Assembly (NCBI RefSeq): GCF_001750165.1
Contig: NZ_CP015412.1
Coordinates: 1,054,001-1,118,000 of the forward strand
Length of the DNA stretch: 64,000 bases
Source: Pseudoalteromonas luteoviolacea
GTDB lineage: Bacteria > Pseudomonadota > Gammaproteobacteria > Enterobacterales > Alteromonadaceae
Direction: 5' to 3'
Positions 35,780-44,641 of this stretch are shown piece after piece; position 1 is the first letter of the stretch; each line of letters begins with the position of its first letter. Made by a program: the position numbers and the translations under genes. Below the pieces are notes generated by a model that ran no database searches, had not been told where the DNA came from, and worked only from the letters and a program-made list of their open reading frames with translations.

Positions 35780-36220
35780 TTACTTCTCTTGTGCTCTTGA
35801 AACATATTGAGCGACTTTACTGGTTACTTGCCATTTTTTGCCGTCAAAGACCAAATTCAAATAGTCTACATAGCCATGCTGCTTATGTTCGCCCCACGTA
35901 AACTCGACAGTCGCATTAGCCACATTGTTGGTTTTTAGGAGTTTGGTTATTTCAACTTTGGCATGCCACTTATTACCTGTATCTATCAGTTTAATAAATT
36001 GGTTGCGATTAAAACTATTGAAATGGTCGCGCTGGTCAAAAAATTGAATGGTTGCAGATTCTTGAAAGGCCATTTCAACATTTTTACCGATACCTTGTGT
36101 AACACCGGTAATATATGAGTTGATGGCTGCTTGTGGTGTAGCAAAATCTTGGGCATTTGCCTTAAACAGCGCACAGGTCAATACGATTAGACTGGCCGTG
36201 CACAATGTTGGGATATTCAT
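35780..36220 (-). CDS. Secreted NTF2-like (lumazine-binding-type) protein
   Basis: 146 residues from ATG 36220; AAGGA is seven bases upstream of this ATG but only one base from the ATG at 36226. A signal peptide ends near FKANAQ. The fold pattern fits the putative lumazine-binding / NTF2 family: AAINSYITGVTQGIGKNVEMAF, then ATIQFFDQRD, and strands VANATVEFTWGEHK and YLNLVFDGKKWQVTSKVAQY. Probably periplasmic, ligand unknown. It is distinct from the NTF2-like protein at 3570. Confidence 0.78.
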   Translation of the reverse strand: MNIPTLCTASLIVLTCALFKANAQDFATPQAAINSYITGVTQGIGKNVEMAFQESATIQFFDQRDHFNSFNRNQFIKLIDTGNKWHAKVEITKLLKTNNVANATVEFTWGEHKQHGYVDYLNLVFDGKKWQVTSKVAQYVSRAQEK

Positions 36221-36226
36221 TGTCAT

Positions 36227-36603
36227 TCCTTTTTGTTTTTATTTGAGTCTAAAGTAATGTTAACCCTTCTTAGCCGTTTCAACAAATAGACTAAAATCAT
36301 GAGGTAGAAAATCAGAGCGCGTTATCCGGGGTGCTGAGATGACGTCAGTGAATTATTGTCACATAAAACGAAGGTGTTGCTCCCAGTATGCATTTTGCGC
36401 TTTTTATGTGGTTCCGTTATGCATTTGGATAGAACTAAATCACTAACAACTATTTAGTTATTTAATGAAGAAATTATTAACGGTGGCGCTTTATTTTATC
36501 TATTTTTCGGTGAGTGTGTTTTTTTACAATATAGAACAACAGCGGTGAATAGAATGTAGGGGCCTATATTGCCCCTATATTTTATGTTAAGCAGTTAGAC
36601 AAA
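36227..36603. other. Intergenic region with a minus-strand terminator
   Basis: 377 bases. A perfect hairpin TAGGGGC (36557-36563) / GCCCCTA (36571-36577) near its right end is placed to terminate the minus-strand gene ending at 36604. The rest presumably bears the promoter of nothing on the + strand; no ORF of note was found. Confidence 0.5.
36557..36577 (-). terminator. Terminator of the small secreted-protein gene
   Basis: A 7-bp perfect stem TAGGGGC/GCCCCTA with a 7-base loop, 27 bases beyond the minus-strand stop. The run after it on the minus strand is A/T-rich but lacks a solid T-tract. Confidence 0.6.
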
Positions 36604-36954
36604 TTAGTTTTTTTCTAAAAATAGCCCGTCTAACGATGTACCATCTGAGAGTCCAATGCAATTTTGTGCTATTTTGTGGACTCTGACAGGGAGTTCTTGC
36701 GCTTGTGCTGAAAGAGCTAATGCATACCAGTTATCAGATGCTGGAGATGAAGTAGGCCAACCCCAGCGTCTGTCTTTATTATTGTCAATACAATGCTGTG
36801 CTCCGAAAGTTGGACCTCTCAATTCAAGGATAATTCTATCTGTATAAACTTCAATTTTCTTGATATGTACTGTTGCTTCAAAAGCCGCAGTTGCATCAAA
36901 GCTGCTTAAAAGTAAGCCTACTGATAAAGAGAACGCAGTGAGTAATTTTTTCAT
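36604..36954 (-). CDS. Small secreted protein, unknown
   Basis: 116 residues with a clear signal peptide (KKLLTAFSLSVGLLLSSFDATA). The mature part is about 93 residues with two cysteines (AQHCIDNN, AQNCIGLS), likely a disulfide, and a strand-rich start (EATVHIKKIEVYTDRIILEL). It contains NKDRRWGWPTSSP and ends LDGLFLEKN. I do not recognise a family with certainty. It lies downstream of the radical SAM gene on the same strand, but 170 bases away and with its own terminator. Confidence 0.7.
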   Translation of the reverse strand: MKKLLTAFSLSVGLLLSSFDATAAFEATVHIKKIEVYTDRIILELRGPTFGAQHCIDNNKDRRWGWPTSSPASDNWYALALSAQAQELPVRVHKIAQNCIGLSDGTSLDGLFLEKN

Positions 36955-37124
36955 TTCTATCTTCTATTAAATATGTACTTAAGAATTTAGTTACTTTATA
37001 TTAGGGAGATGAGTAATTTCAGGGCCCTTAATTCAATAGTTTTTAACGTATTAATATTGTTATATATTAATACTAAGATGCGACTATTATATTGTTAATA
37101 GGGTTTTTATCAATTTATTTAGAA

Positions 37125-38153
37125 TTAATAGTTAACATAGCAGTCTATTTTCTCTTTCTTTGCTTCTTTTATTACTGTTTTGACCAAGGCTTTTCTCATC
37201 GGGTCATCTTCTATACTGCTAAAATCAGCAACCGTACATGAGGCACAAATACCTTGCTTGGGACTAAAGTCATATAAGGAGCGCCGCATCAAATTTAGTT
37301 TTTTTGACGTATATAAATCAAATATGGATGTTGTAGCAATGTTACCCACTTGCTCTAGGTTGGTATCACTGTCATGAAAAGACTCACAACAGGGTTGTAC
37401 ATTACCATCATAGAATATGGTGAACTCTCTAAAAGGCCTTGCACAGGGCATAATGCGCTTATAGTTAGATGAGCTATGATCCTCTAACGTGCCACCGCGG
37501 TTCGTGCCATGTTTACGCCAATCAGGCCATTGAATAATTACCCTGACACCAAGCTGCCTAAAGTCAATGAGCTCATGATTTTCTATATAAGACAATGACA
37601 TTTTATCATCAAAGGCGGTGTACTCTAGCTTGTTAAGTAATTTGGTAACTCGTCGCAAAATTGTTTCGGGGGTCTGTGTAACATTGGGTAATGGATGCAA
37701 AGTTACGCAAATCTGGTCAAGGCCACTTGCACTGAGTGTGATTAATCTACTGAGCTTTAAATAATCACCATTAGAGTTAAAGCCAATGTGGCTTGCTGGT
37801 AAATACTGCCTAACAGTATGTATTTTGGACTCTAATGTGGGATCCATGAGTGGTTCATTGTACAAGTTTAGAGATATTTTATTATCGTAGCGAATTTGCG
37901 CTAATTCTTGACAAGCTTTTTCTAGCACCGAAGTGTCTAAGTATTTCTGTGCGCCATGTCGATCTGAAAAACTAACTGGGCAATAATCACACTTTCTATT
38001 ACATTGATAAGAAAGCTCAAGGTTAATAATTTCGACGTGTTTTTTAAACAGTATTTTTTTCTCAGTATAAGTTAGGCGTTCACTACCTGCACCGCCCATT
38101 AATAACTTTAAATTTTCATTTCCATTAAAGCCAATTAGCTCAAAGTAATTCAT
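37125..38153 (-). CDS. Radical SAM / SPASM-domain protein
   Basis: 342 residues from ATG 38153, chosen because ACAGG sits at good distance; ATG 38168 is open but poorly placed. The radical SAM cluster motif is C51-NRK-C55-DY-C58, followed by NLYNEPLMDP and HIGFNSNGDYLKLS barrel elements. The C-terminal SPASM-like region supplies cysteines in CARPFREF, NVQPCCESFHD and GICASC for one or two extra Fe-S clusters. Such enzymes modify peptides or proteins, or act on sugars and cofactors. No sulfatase or known substrate is adjacent. A 43-codon ORF lies 25 bases upstream on the same strand and is a candidate substrate peptide. Confidence 0.88.
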   Translation of the reverse strand: MNYFELIGFNGNENLKLLMGGAGSERLTYTEKKILFKKHVEIINLELSYQCNRKCDYCPVSFSDRHGAQKYLDTSVLEKACQELAQIRYDNKISLNLYNEPLMDPTLESKIHTVRQYLPASHIGFNSNGDYLKLSRLITLSASGLDQICVTLHPLPNVTQTPETILRRVTKLLNKLEYTAFDDKMSLSYIENHELIDFRQLGVRVIIQWPDWRKHGTNRGGTLEDHSSSNYKRIMPCARPFREFTIFYDGNVQPCCESFHDSDTNLEQVGNIATTSIFDLYTSKKLNLMRRSLYDFSPKQGICASCTVADFSSIEDDPMRKALVKTVIKEAKKEKIDCYVNY

Positions 38154-38178
38154 ATATAACCTGTCCATTTACAGCTAG

Positions 38179-38310
38179 TCAGGAGGTCAAAGAGATCTTT
38201 AAAATCGCTTCGTTATTCTTGTCTTTATCGTATCTATTAATTTTCTTTTCAACAGCTATTGGGCATGTTGATTTTTTGGCTGTAGATAAATTGAATTCTA
38301 TTTTATGCAC
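38179..38310 (-). CDS. Possible 43-residue peptide gene upstream of the radical SAM enzyme
   Basis: A short frame starting at GTG 38310 (AGG eight bases upstream, stop codon just before it) and ending at TGA 38181-38179, 25 bases before the radical SAM start. The peptide is Lys/Asn-rich with one cysteine: HKIEFNLSTAKKSTCPIAV, then EKKINRYDKDKNNEAILKIS and LTS. Position, strand and size fit a RiPP precursor, and the single aromatic RYDKDK stretch could be a cyclophane site. However, an AT-rich region can yield such an ORF by chance, the start is GTG, and no leader motif is recognised. Confidence 0.4.
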   Translation of the reverse strand: MHKIEFNLSTAKKSTCPIAVEKKINRYDKDKNNEAILKISLTS

Positions 38311-38947
38311 TATTCATGCCTAAAGTACACTGATTTAAGTGGTTTTATTGAGTTTTATGAAGTAATTAGTATGTGCCTATATGTAGTTTTCAATTTGATG
38401 AGTTCGCTTTTTAAGCATTTATATGATTTTATTTAATCTGCTAGTATTCTAAAAAATCCATGCAGACAAAATTGCGTATTTAATGAGCTAAACTCAATTC
38501 CTACGTGGCCATTCATTTTTTGTTAAATAAGGCGTTAAGCTTAATAAAAGTACTTTTTAAGTGGCGATTATCTTGTGTGTGAAAATCTAAATTGAGAATA
38601 ATAAACTTAGTTTTTACATTTTAATTTTGTTTTGTTTTCTTTTTTAACCTTTTAAAGTGAAAGCTTCACTTTTATTATGGGTGATAATGGTTATTTACTC
38701 ATGTTGTCTACTGAATAAAAACTTTATATCTAAAGAGCCGTGTCCTAAGCATTAAGGGTTTTTCTGGTTTTGTGTTCATCTACTCGGACATTGCTCTATT
38801 AATTTGCGGGTTTTGACTTATTTCGCTAGGTCTTTATGTTGTGATTCATGATAGAAGCCTCAATTTTGTCACCAAAGGTTGGGTCAGATTTCAAGTCTGT
38901 GCCTTAGCCGACATTGCAAGGCTTATGAGCCTTGCTGGTAATGCGTA
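38311..38947. other. Long AT-rich intergenic region
   Basis: About 640 bases without a supported gene. It holds the promoter for the radical SAM unit at the left, an AAAGTGAA/TTCACTTT hairpin near 38656-38674, and GCAAGGCT/AGCCTTGC (about 38914-38935), which follows the hydrolase gene on the minus strand and may terminate it. No + strand ORF with start signals. Confidence 0.5.
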
Positions 38948-39793
38948 TTACTGACAAGTTGAAACCAATGTGTCTTTTAAAAACTCTCCGATTTGGTTTT
39001 GTGTATCTAGACTAAAGCTGTAATGCCCACCTTTAAGCGCAATATGTTTATATGAGTGAGGGTAGTTAACTTTGTTTAACTGCGCCATGATTTCATTAGA
39101 CATGCTATATGATGGCCAGATTTCGTCTTGTTTAGCCGAAACGAGTAAAATAGGGCCATTGTTTTTTTCGATGGGAATGCGTGCAGCGCTAATAATATCT
39201 TTATGAGTGCTGGCGAGTGCTTGGTTAAAAGCGGGTGTAAACTCACCTGTAAAATTACCTTTTTGCATCTGCCAAGTTAGTAAGGGGGCATCGACATAAT
39301 TAAGTGGCTTTTCGCGCAATTTCCAACCTGATCGCGAAGAAATGGTTTTAACCGCATTCCAACTGACATGAGTAGGCATTACAGCAACAACATGATTGAT
39401 ATTGTCAAAATGACTGCCTAGTAGTAGGGCTAACTCGGCCCCCTTGGAAAAGCCATAGACAGCGATGCAGTTTTCATTAATAAGAGGGTCTTTTGCCAAG
39501 GTATTGATCCGCGCAACGATATCCTCAAGTGATAACTCCACTTGTTGTGATGGCGTTGATTCTGTGCCGTAGTAGCCTAGTGCGGCCACTGAGATTCCCA
39601 TATCATGAAAGCTATTTAAAAATGGTTGCCAAAGGGGCTTAGCTAAGGTGTTGCCTCCCTCACTGCCGCCAAATACAACGACCAACGGATGTTTTTCTCC
39701 ATCATTGATAAAGTGTTTTTTTACGTCTGGATCAGAGCTCGAACTGCAAGCCGCAAGGAGCCCTACCAAGCAAAATGGCATCATTGATTTCAT
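38948..39793 (-). CDS. Alpha/beta-hydrolase lipoprotein (BAAT-like acyl hydrolase type)
   Basis: 281 residues. Lipoprotein signal MPFCLVGLLAAC with cysteine at 16 and a Ser-rich linker. The alpha/beta-hydrolase fold follows: oxyanion-hole strand LVVVFGGSEGG, nucleophile elbow GFSKGAELA (Ser in the usual G-x-S-x-G position), acid residue in ILLVSAKQDEIWPS, and histidine in LKGGHYSF. The sequence type resembles the C-terminal domain of acyl-CoA thioesterase/BAAT proteins. As a lipoprotein it acts in the periplasm or outer membrane. It follows the response-regulator gene by 20 bases and is probably in the same transcript. Confidence 0.85.
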   Translation of the reverse strand: MKSMMPFCLVGLLAACSSSSDPDVKKHFINDGEKHPLVVVFGGSEGGNTLAKPLWQPFLNSFHDMGISVAALGYYGTESTPSQQVELSLEDIVARINTLAKDPLINENCIAVYGFSKGAELALLLGSHFDNINHVVAVMPTHVSWNAVKTISSRSGWKLREKPLNYVDAPLLTWQMQKGNFTGEFTPAFNQALASTHKDIISAARIPIEKNNGPILLVSAKQDEIWPSYSMSNEIMAQLNKVNYPHSYKHIALKGGHYSFSLDTQNQIGEFLKDTLVSTCQ

Positions 39794-39813
39794 AATTTTT
39801 CCTGTTTTTATGG

Positions 39814-40518
39814 TTATAAATTGAGTATGTTTTTGAGGAGCTTTGCCCCGTTTCTACTGCTGATGACTTGTATACGTGAGTTTTGCAATGTGATTAGATA
39901 ACCACCTGTCACCCAACGTTCAAGTGTGTCAATTCGGTGCGTGTTCACTATGCTATCTCGATGCACTCTTAAAAATTGATTTGGCAAAATGTGAGTTAAA
40001 TCATCTAAAGCAAAATCAAGGGGGTATGATCGAGATGGCGTATGTGCAATGGCTTGGCCATGCTCAAGTTTGATGGTTTCGATGTGATTCACTTCAACCA
40101 TACATACTTTGCCTGCAAATTTGCAGGTTAAAGTCTGAGTTGTTTTTTGTTGGCCAACTAACTGATGGTTAACTCGATTGAGTGCCAATGCCAACCTTTC
40201 GGTATCATAGGGCTTTAGCAAATAGTCTGTTGCGCCCATATCAAAAGCATCGACAGCAAACTCACTATATGCCGTGGTAAAAATCAGTTGCCCTGTGTAC
40301 CCACTTTGGATAAATCGCTTGGCAAAATCGACGCCATTTATTTGGGGTAAATTGATATCAACAAACACCACATCAAGTTTTAGATCTTGAAGCTCAGTTA
40401 AACTAGCTATAGGTCTTGAATTGGTATAAACGAGCGTGCTTAGCTTTAGTTCTTCTAATTGAGAGGTAAGCTTATCTAACGCCGGTTGCTCGTCTTCAAT
40501 TATGGCAACTTTAAGCAT
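39814..40518 (-). CDS. LytTR-family response regulator
   Basis: 234 residues. The receiver domain (1-120) has acidic residues in IIEDEQP, phospho-acceptor Asp54 (VFVDINLPQINGVDF) and the conserved Lys in YLLKPYD. The LytTR DNA-binding domain (about 135-234) has VEVNHIETIKLEHGQ, FLRVHRDSIVNTHRI and VISSRNGAKLLKNIL. It starts directly after the kinase stop (TAAATG) with AGGAG inside the kinase gene, so translation is coupled. Target genes unknown; the hydrolase downstream is a candidate. Confidence 0.93.
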   Translation of the reverse strand: MLKVAIIEDEQPALDKLTSQLEELKLSTLVYTNSRPIASLTELQDLKLDVVFVDINLPQINGVDFAKRFIQSGYTGQLIFTTAYSEFAVDAFDMGATDYLLKPYDTERLALALNRVNHQLVGQQKTTQTLTCKFAGKVCMVEVNHIETIKLEHGQAIAHTPSRSYPLDFALDDLTHILPNQFLRVHRDSIVNTHRIDTLERWVTGGYLITLQNSRIQVISSRNGAKLLKNILNL

Positions 40519-41607
40519 TTATACCGCTCCTTTTGACAATGCAAAGCATACTTTTGCACCACCATTTGGCACATTACTGAGCTCAAGTTGTGTGCCCATT
40601 TCAAGTTGTAACCTTGATTGCGTAATTGCTAAGCCAAGCCCATTATCTAGCTCGTCAGACAAAGTATGATCCGCAAACCCTTGGCCGTTGTCTTCTACAG
40701 ATATGGTAAAGCTATGGTCATGATCAGTTGCACTTATTTTTACGATGAGTGGCTTCAATACACTGTGCTTAAGCGCATTTTCTAGCAGGGGTTGTAAGAT
40801 CATGGCTGGGATCTGTGCATTGAGTAAGTTGTCCTGAATATCAAATACGAATGTCACATCCTTACCGAAACGTGCTTTCTCTATTTCACACCATTGATTA
40901 ATAGCCACCAGTTCATCCGCCAGTGAGACAGTTTTATTTTGCGCATTGCTATTGCTGGCATTATTTATGGAGTATCGCAACACCGTGGATAAGCTATGTA
41001 CCAGTTGTTGTGCCGTTTTTGGTTTTGCCACAGTAAGCGCTGAAATGGTATTTAGACTGTTAAACAGAAAGTGCGGGTTGAGCTGGCTATGCAATACTTT
41101 AATTTCGGCTTGCTTTCGCAGAAGTTGCTCGTCTTTAAGGTGCTTCTGATTTAAATAAAACTTACAGAGCACAAAAATGCCTATGCTCCAAGGCAGTGCC
41201 ACGAATATGGCATCAGTGATTGTAAGTGCTGGAATATTAAGTAATATCGCTCTTAAGCTTCCCCACGTGTAACTGCCTAGTACAACAGCGAAGTAAAATG
41301 CACTTATTTGTGCTAGCCAATTTTTTATTTTTAATATGTTAATACCAAGGTAGCTAATAATCATAGGTAGCCAATACATAAACAGCACGCACAGCAGCGA
41401 CGAATATAAAATCAAGCTTGAGTAAGCCATACCTCGCTGAATCCAGTCTGTAAAGCTGATAGCTAAACTCACCAGTGCCATGATTACCAGTGCAAGCAGT
41501 TTTTCTGTATTGTTTAAGTGTATTTCAGTCATAACAAGATCAAAAAGTAGATAGTGCAAAGCTATATTACTGATAAATAAAGGGAGTGCAGTAAAAACTA
41601 GGCTCAA
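40519..41607 (-). CDS. LytS/YehU-type sensor histidine kinase
   Basis: 362 residues. Four or five membrane helices occupy 1-150 with no large periplasmic loop. Then a His_kinase segment VLHSQLNPHFLFNSLNTISAL with phospho-acceptor His179, and an ATPase domain with LQPLLENALKHSV (N box), SVEDNGQGF (G1) and GLGLAITQSRLQ. Partner of the LytTR regulator immediately downstream. The short loops suggest it senses a membrane or small hydrophobic signal, or works with another membrane protein. Confidence 0.92.
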   Translation of the reverse strand: MSLVFTALPLFISNIALHYLLFDLVMTEIHLNNTEKLLALVIMALVSLAISFTDWIQRGMAYSSLILYSSLLCVLFMYWLPMIISYLGINILKIKNWLAQISAFYFAVVLGSYTWGSLRAILLNIPALTITDAIFVALPWSIGIFVLCKFYLNQKHLKDEQLLRKQAEIKVLHSQLNPHFLFNSLNTISALTVAKPKTAQQLVHSLSTVLRYSINNASNSNAQNKTVSLADELVAINQWCEIEKARFGKDVTFVFDIQDNLLNAQIPAMILQPLLENALKHSVLKPLIVKISATDHDHSFTISVEDNGQGFADHTLSDELDNGLGLAITQSRLQLEMGTQLELSNVPNGGAKVCFALSKGAV

Positions 41608-41671
41608 TAGTCGTTTTTTGACTGTGAATGGTCAGCGAGAGGTTATTTGTGCAAGTTTTTGAATTGGGCAA

Positions 41672-41700
41672 TAAAAAAGCGGCAAAGTATTACCGCTCTT
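41672..41700 (-). terminator. Terminator of the 41741 gene
   Basis: On the minus strand, AGCGG and CCGCT pair around a ten-base loop and are followed by TTTTTT. It lies between this gene and the kinase gene and separates the two transcripts. Confidence 0.7.
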
Positions 41701-41740
41701 AATTGACCACATTGTGAATTCTGAGGGTTAAAAATTTAGA

Positions 41741-42502
41741 CTAATTACGATTGTCGTAAGCTTGCCATTCCAAGAATAAGCCAATTGTGTGGCCGCCAAT
41801 TCTACCTGCTTCTGAGATGTCATCATGTATTGCCATTGCTGCATCTCTATACATCACTGAGGCATCAATGAGCTGCTCCTTATGCTCGTCTTTACATTCA
41901 AGTGCTAAAGTTTCGTCAGGCAAGTTGTCACAGTCGCGATAAGTGGCATTTAGGTCATCGACAATATGTAATTTGAAGTGATCAGATAAGTCTCCAACGT
42001 ACTGTGTGATAAGTGGTTCTGAGATGAATTTAATGGCCTTGAAGGAGGCTGGTAAGGTCCAGCAGCGTTGCCATGTGGCTTGAAATTGCTGCTCGGTTTG
42101 CTCCAAATAAGCGATATGATTTGTCGCATGATGAGACTGTTGACTATAACTCAGTGCGATATCAAATGCGGCACAATTTTGCGGTGCTGCAACCAATGAT
42201 TTTTGTGCTGTGTTGTATACGGCGTGATATGACTTCCAAGCAGGCGCATAGCTGTGTGCGAAGTTAAACCAGAGGTCTTGCATGGTGTTAACCAAGGCAT
42301 CGTGAAACCTTGGGTCATGGGATACGCCATGTTTAGCTAACCAGTTTAGGTTGTCTAATGCTGCACGGTTCTCATTGTTTGCAATCAATTCAAATGTTTG
42401 CGCTAGCATCTGATTTACATCGACAAGGTCTGTATTCGCAAAGCTTGTAGAATTTGATACAGCAGCGAAAAATAAAGAGGTTGCACAGATGAACTTTTTC
42501 AT
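41741..42502 (-). CDS. Secreted helical protein, unknown
   Basis: 253 residues with a signal peptide (KKFICATSLFFAAVSNSTSFA). The mature part is almost entirely helical: VNQMLAQTFELIANNENRAA, then DALVNTMQDLWFNFAHSYAP, and ASVMYRDAAMAIHDDISEAG. It has four cysteines (QNCAAFD, QRCWTL, RDCDNL, LECKDE), likely two disulfides. Probably periplasmic. I do not recognise the family. It is separated from the two-component system by a terminator. Confidence 0.7.
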   Translation of the reverse strand: MKKFICATSLFFAAVSNSTSFANTDLVDVNQMLAQTFELIANNENRAALDNLNWLAKHGVSHDPRFHDALVNTMQDLWFNFAHSYAPAWKSYHAVYNTAQKSLVAAPQNCAAFDIALSYSQQSHHATNHIAYLEQTEQQFQATWQRCWTLPASFKAIKFISEPLITQYVGDLSDHFKLHIVDDLNATYRDCDNLPDETLALECKDEHKEQLIDASVMYRDAAMAIHDDISEAGRIGGHTIGLFLEWQAYDNRN

Positions 42503-42833
42503 ATTTCTTTTTTCCTTAAAGAGTTATTTTGATGTTTTAAATAATGCCTTTCGTGGCAATAACCTTAATTTCTAGTGTTTAGGTATTAGTAAGTAAGGTG
42601 TTTTTAGTAAGCAATTCGTATGCCATATCTTGGTGAGTTGAAGGAGCTTTTGGCGCTATATTGATTATTAGAGGCTGCATAAGCCTTTGGTTAATAAGCT
42701 ATAAGAGAATAGTCTGCGTTTTTTGCTCGCTAAGGTTAATCAAACTTGAGGCTTTGGATTGCAAACTGCGCAATTTTGTACAAGCTCTTTTAGGTCGCTT
42801 ACGTTAAGCTGAGTTTGAGTAAGGGAGAAATCT
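42503..42833. other. Divergent promoter region
   Basis: 331 bases between the secreted-protein gene (minus) and the AraC regulator (plus). A short AGGCT/AGCCT inverted repeat occurs at about 42672-42686. The AraC ribosome site AAGGGAG lies six bases before ATG 42834. No ORF of note. Confidence 0.4.
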
Positions 42834-43634
42834 ATGCAGCAATCAAAATTTAGCTTTCATCACGAACTAGGTGGTTTGGAAGTACTTCATAATATAGATA
42901 AAAAAACTGATTTTGGGCGGCACAATCACAGTGGATACACGGTGGCTTTGGTCGATTGCGGCGCACAGCGTTTTTTTCGAACTGGCGCGCAGCACCTTGC
43001 TGGTAAACATAGCCTAATTTTGATTAATGCTGAACAAGTACATGATTGTAAAAAGGCGTGTGAGGGGATCTCATCTTATCGTTCTATGTATCCAACGCCG
43101 GAGTTGTTTAACAGCTTAATGGACTGCAACCAAAGCCGTGCGCCTTACTTCAGTGAGGCTGTGATGCATAATCCAGTGCTTGCCCTGCAGCTACATGACT
43201 TGTTTACCACATTGGACTCAGCAGCGAGCTTGCTGGAAAAGCAAACTAAGCTGGTGCGTTTTTTAGATAATTTGTGCCAGTCAGCAGGTAGGCTTACGTT
43301 AGTTGATGAGCAAAAGTCGCTGAGATGTAGAATAGAGTTAGCAAAATCTTATCTGCTCGATCATTTGTTTGATGACGTGTCATTGGCTGATTTAGCGCAG
43401 CTTATTCATATGAGCCATTTTCATTTTGTTCGTTCTTTTAAAGCTCAGACAGGGCTGACGCCTCATGCATTCCAGATTCAACATAGATTGAATCACGCCA
43501 AGGCACTGCTGCGTAATGGGAAGAATATCGCTGAGGTGGCAAATTATGTGGGGTTTTATGATCATAGCCACTTCAGCCGCCACTTTAAGAAAAATATGGG
43601 TATAACTCCGAATCAATATAGGCAGGCATGTTAG
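42834..43634 (+). CDS. AraC-family transcriptional regulator
   Basis: 266 residues. An N-terminal cupin-type sensing domain (HNHSGYTVALVDCGAQRFF, GKHSLILINAEQVHD) is followed by a C-terminal double helix-turn-helix: LADLAQLIHMSHFHFVRSFK and IAEVANYVGFYDHSHFSRHF, with GITPNQYR at the end. It is four bases upstream of azlC, so it probably controls and is co-transcribed with the exporter genes, a common arrangement. Confidence 0.93.
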   Translation: MQQSKFSFHHELGGLEVLHNIDKKTDFGRHNHSGYTVALVDCGAQRFFRTGAQHLAGKHSLILINAEQVHDCKKACEGISSYRSMYPTPELFNSLMDCNQSRAPYFSEAVMHNPVLALQLHDLFTTLDSAASLLEKQTKLVRFLDNLCQSAGRLTLVDEQKSLRCRIELAKSYLLDHLFDDVSLADLAQLIHMSHFHFVRSFKAQTGLTPHAFQIQHRLNHAKALLRNGKNIAEVANYVGFYDHSHFSRHFKKNMGITPNQYRQAC

Positions 43635-43638
43635 TAAG

Positions 43639-44319
43639 ATGAAAGTTGCAATTAAAAAAGGGCTGTTAGATATGCTACCGCTAAATCTTGCGGTATTACC
43701 TTGGGGGTTACTATGTGGCTCGCTAGCTATTCAAAATGGCTTTACTGCCGTGGAGGCACAGCTGATGTCGGTACTGGTTTTTGCCGGTTCTGCCCAATTA
43801 GTCGCTGTGGAGCTGATGGCCAAGGAGGCATCCTTGCTAACGCTGATTGTGACGACGTTTATCATCAGCGCACGTCACTTGCTTTATGGTTTGGCCATAC
43901 GTAATAAAATGATTGATAAGCCTCTAAAGTGGCGTGGCCCAATCGCATTTTTTTTAACAGATGAGTTATTTGCTTTTTCTCATCATCATCGTGCATATCA
44001 AGGAAAGTTGCGTCTTGTGTATGCCTTAGTGGCAGGCGGCAGCTTTTATCTTGCGTGGAATTTATGGACTTTTTTTGGCATCGTGGCAGGGCAGTTTTTA
44101 CCTGACTTGACGAACTTAGGTTTGGACTTTGCTATTGCTGCTATTTTCATCGCGCTGGTGGTGCCAGGCGTGTCAAACTTACCGATCTTGTGTGCTTGTT
44201 TAGTTTCAGGGCTCAGTATGCTGTACTTCAAAACTGTTCAGTTTGAATTCGGTTTAGTCGCTTCAGCTTTGCTTGGTATGAGTACGGGATATGTTTTACA
44301 AGCAAGGGAGGATAAATGA
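43639..44319 (+). CDS. azlC: AzlC-type branched-chain amino acid exporter subunit
   Basis: 226 residues, highly hydrophobic with about six or seven membrane helices. Typical AzlC features: PWGLLCGSLAIQNGFT, VFAGSAQLVAVEL, ARHLLYGLAIRN, FFLTDELFAFS. With AzlD it forms a transporter exporting branched-chain amino acids or analogues. It follows the AraC regulator and overlaps azlD by four bases (ATGA). Confidence 0.93.
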   Translation: MKVAIKKGLLDMLPLNLAVLPWGLLCGSLAIQNGFTAVEAQLMSVLVFAGSAQLVAVELMAKEASLLTLIVTTFIISARHLLYGLAIRNKMIDKPLKWRGPIAFFLTDELFAFSHHHRAYQGKLRLVYALVAGGSFYLAWNLWTFFGIVAGQFLPDLTNLGLDFAIAAIFIALVVPGVSNLPILCACLVSGLSMLYFKTVQFEFGLVASALLGMSTGYVLQAREDK

Positions 44320-44618
44320 TGATAACCACCATTGCTGTACTTGCTTGTGTCACCTTTGCCACGCGGTATTTGTTTTTAGCAAAAAACTTGCCGTTTACTA
44401 TTGGTCCTAGATTTCAACGCTTGCTGAGCTTTAGCGCACCTTGTGTTCTTACGGCCATATGGGTGCCGATTGTATTTATGCCAAATGGAGAGTTTGTGAC
44501 TGAGTTGAATAATCCTTATTTAATAGGTGCTTCAGCGGCGGTCTTTTTAGCGTTTAAGTTCAAAAATCTATATCTCACCACCTTCGGAAGCTTGCTTGTG
44601 TTTTATTTGTTTTTTTGA
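44316..44618 (+). CDS. azlD: AzlD-type exporter subunit
   Basis: 100 residues with about three or four membrane helices (TIAVLACVTFATRYLFLA, LLSFSAPCVLTAIWVPIVFM, LIGASAAVFLAFKFKN). RFQRLLSFSAPCVLTA is typical of AzlD. Start codon overlaps the azlC stop. Small partner needed for AzlC function. Confidence 0.92.
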   Translation: MMITTIAVLACVTFATRYLFLAKNLPFTIGPRFQRLLSFSAPCVLTAIWVPIVFMPNGEFVTELNNPYLIGASAAVFLAFKFKNLYLTTFGSLLVFYLFF

Positions 44619-44641
44619 ACCACTTTGGGCCCTGAAACGAG

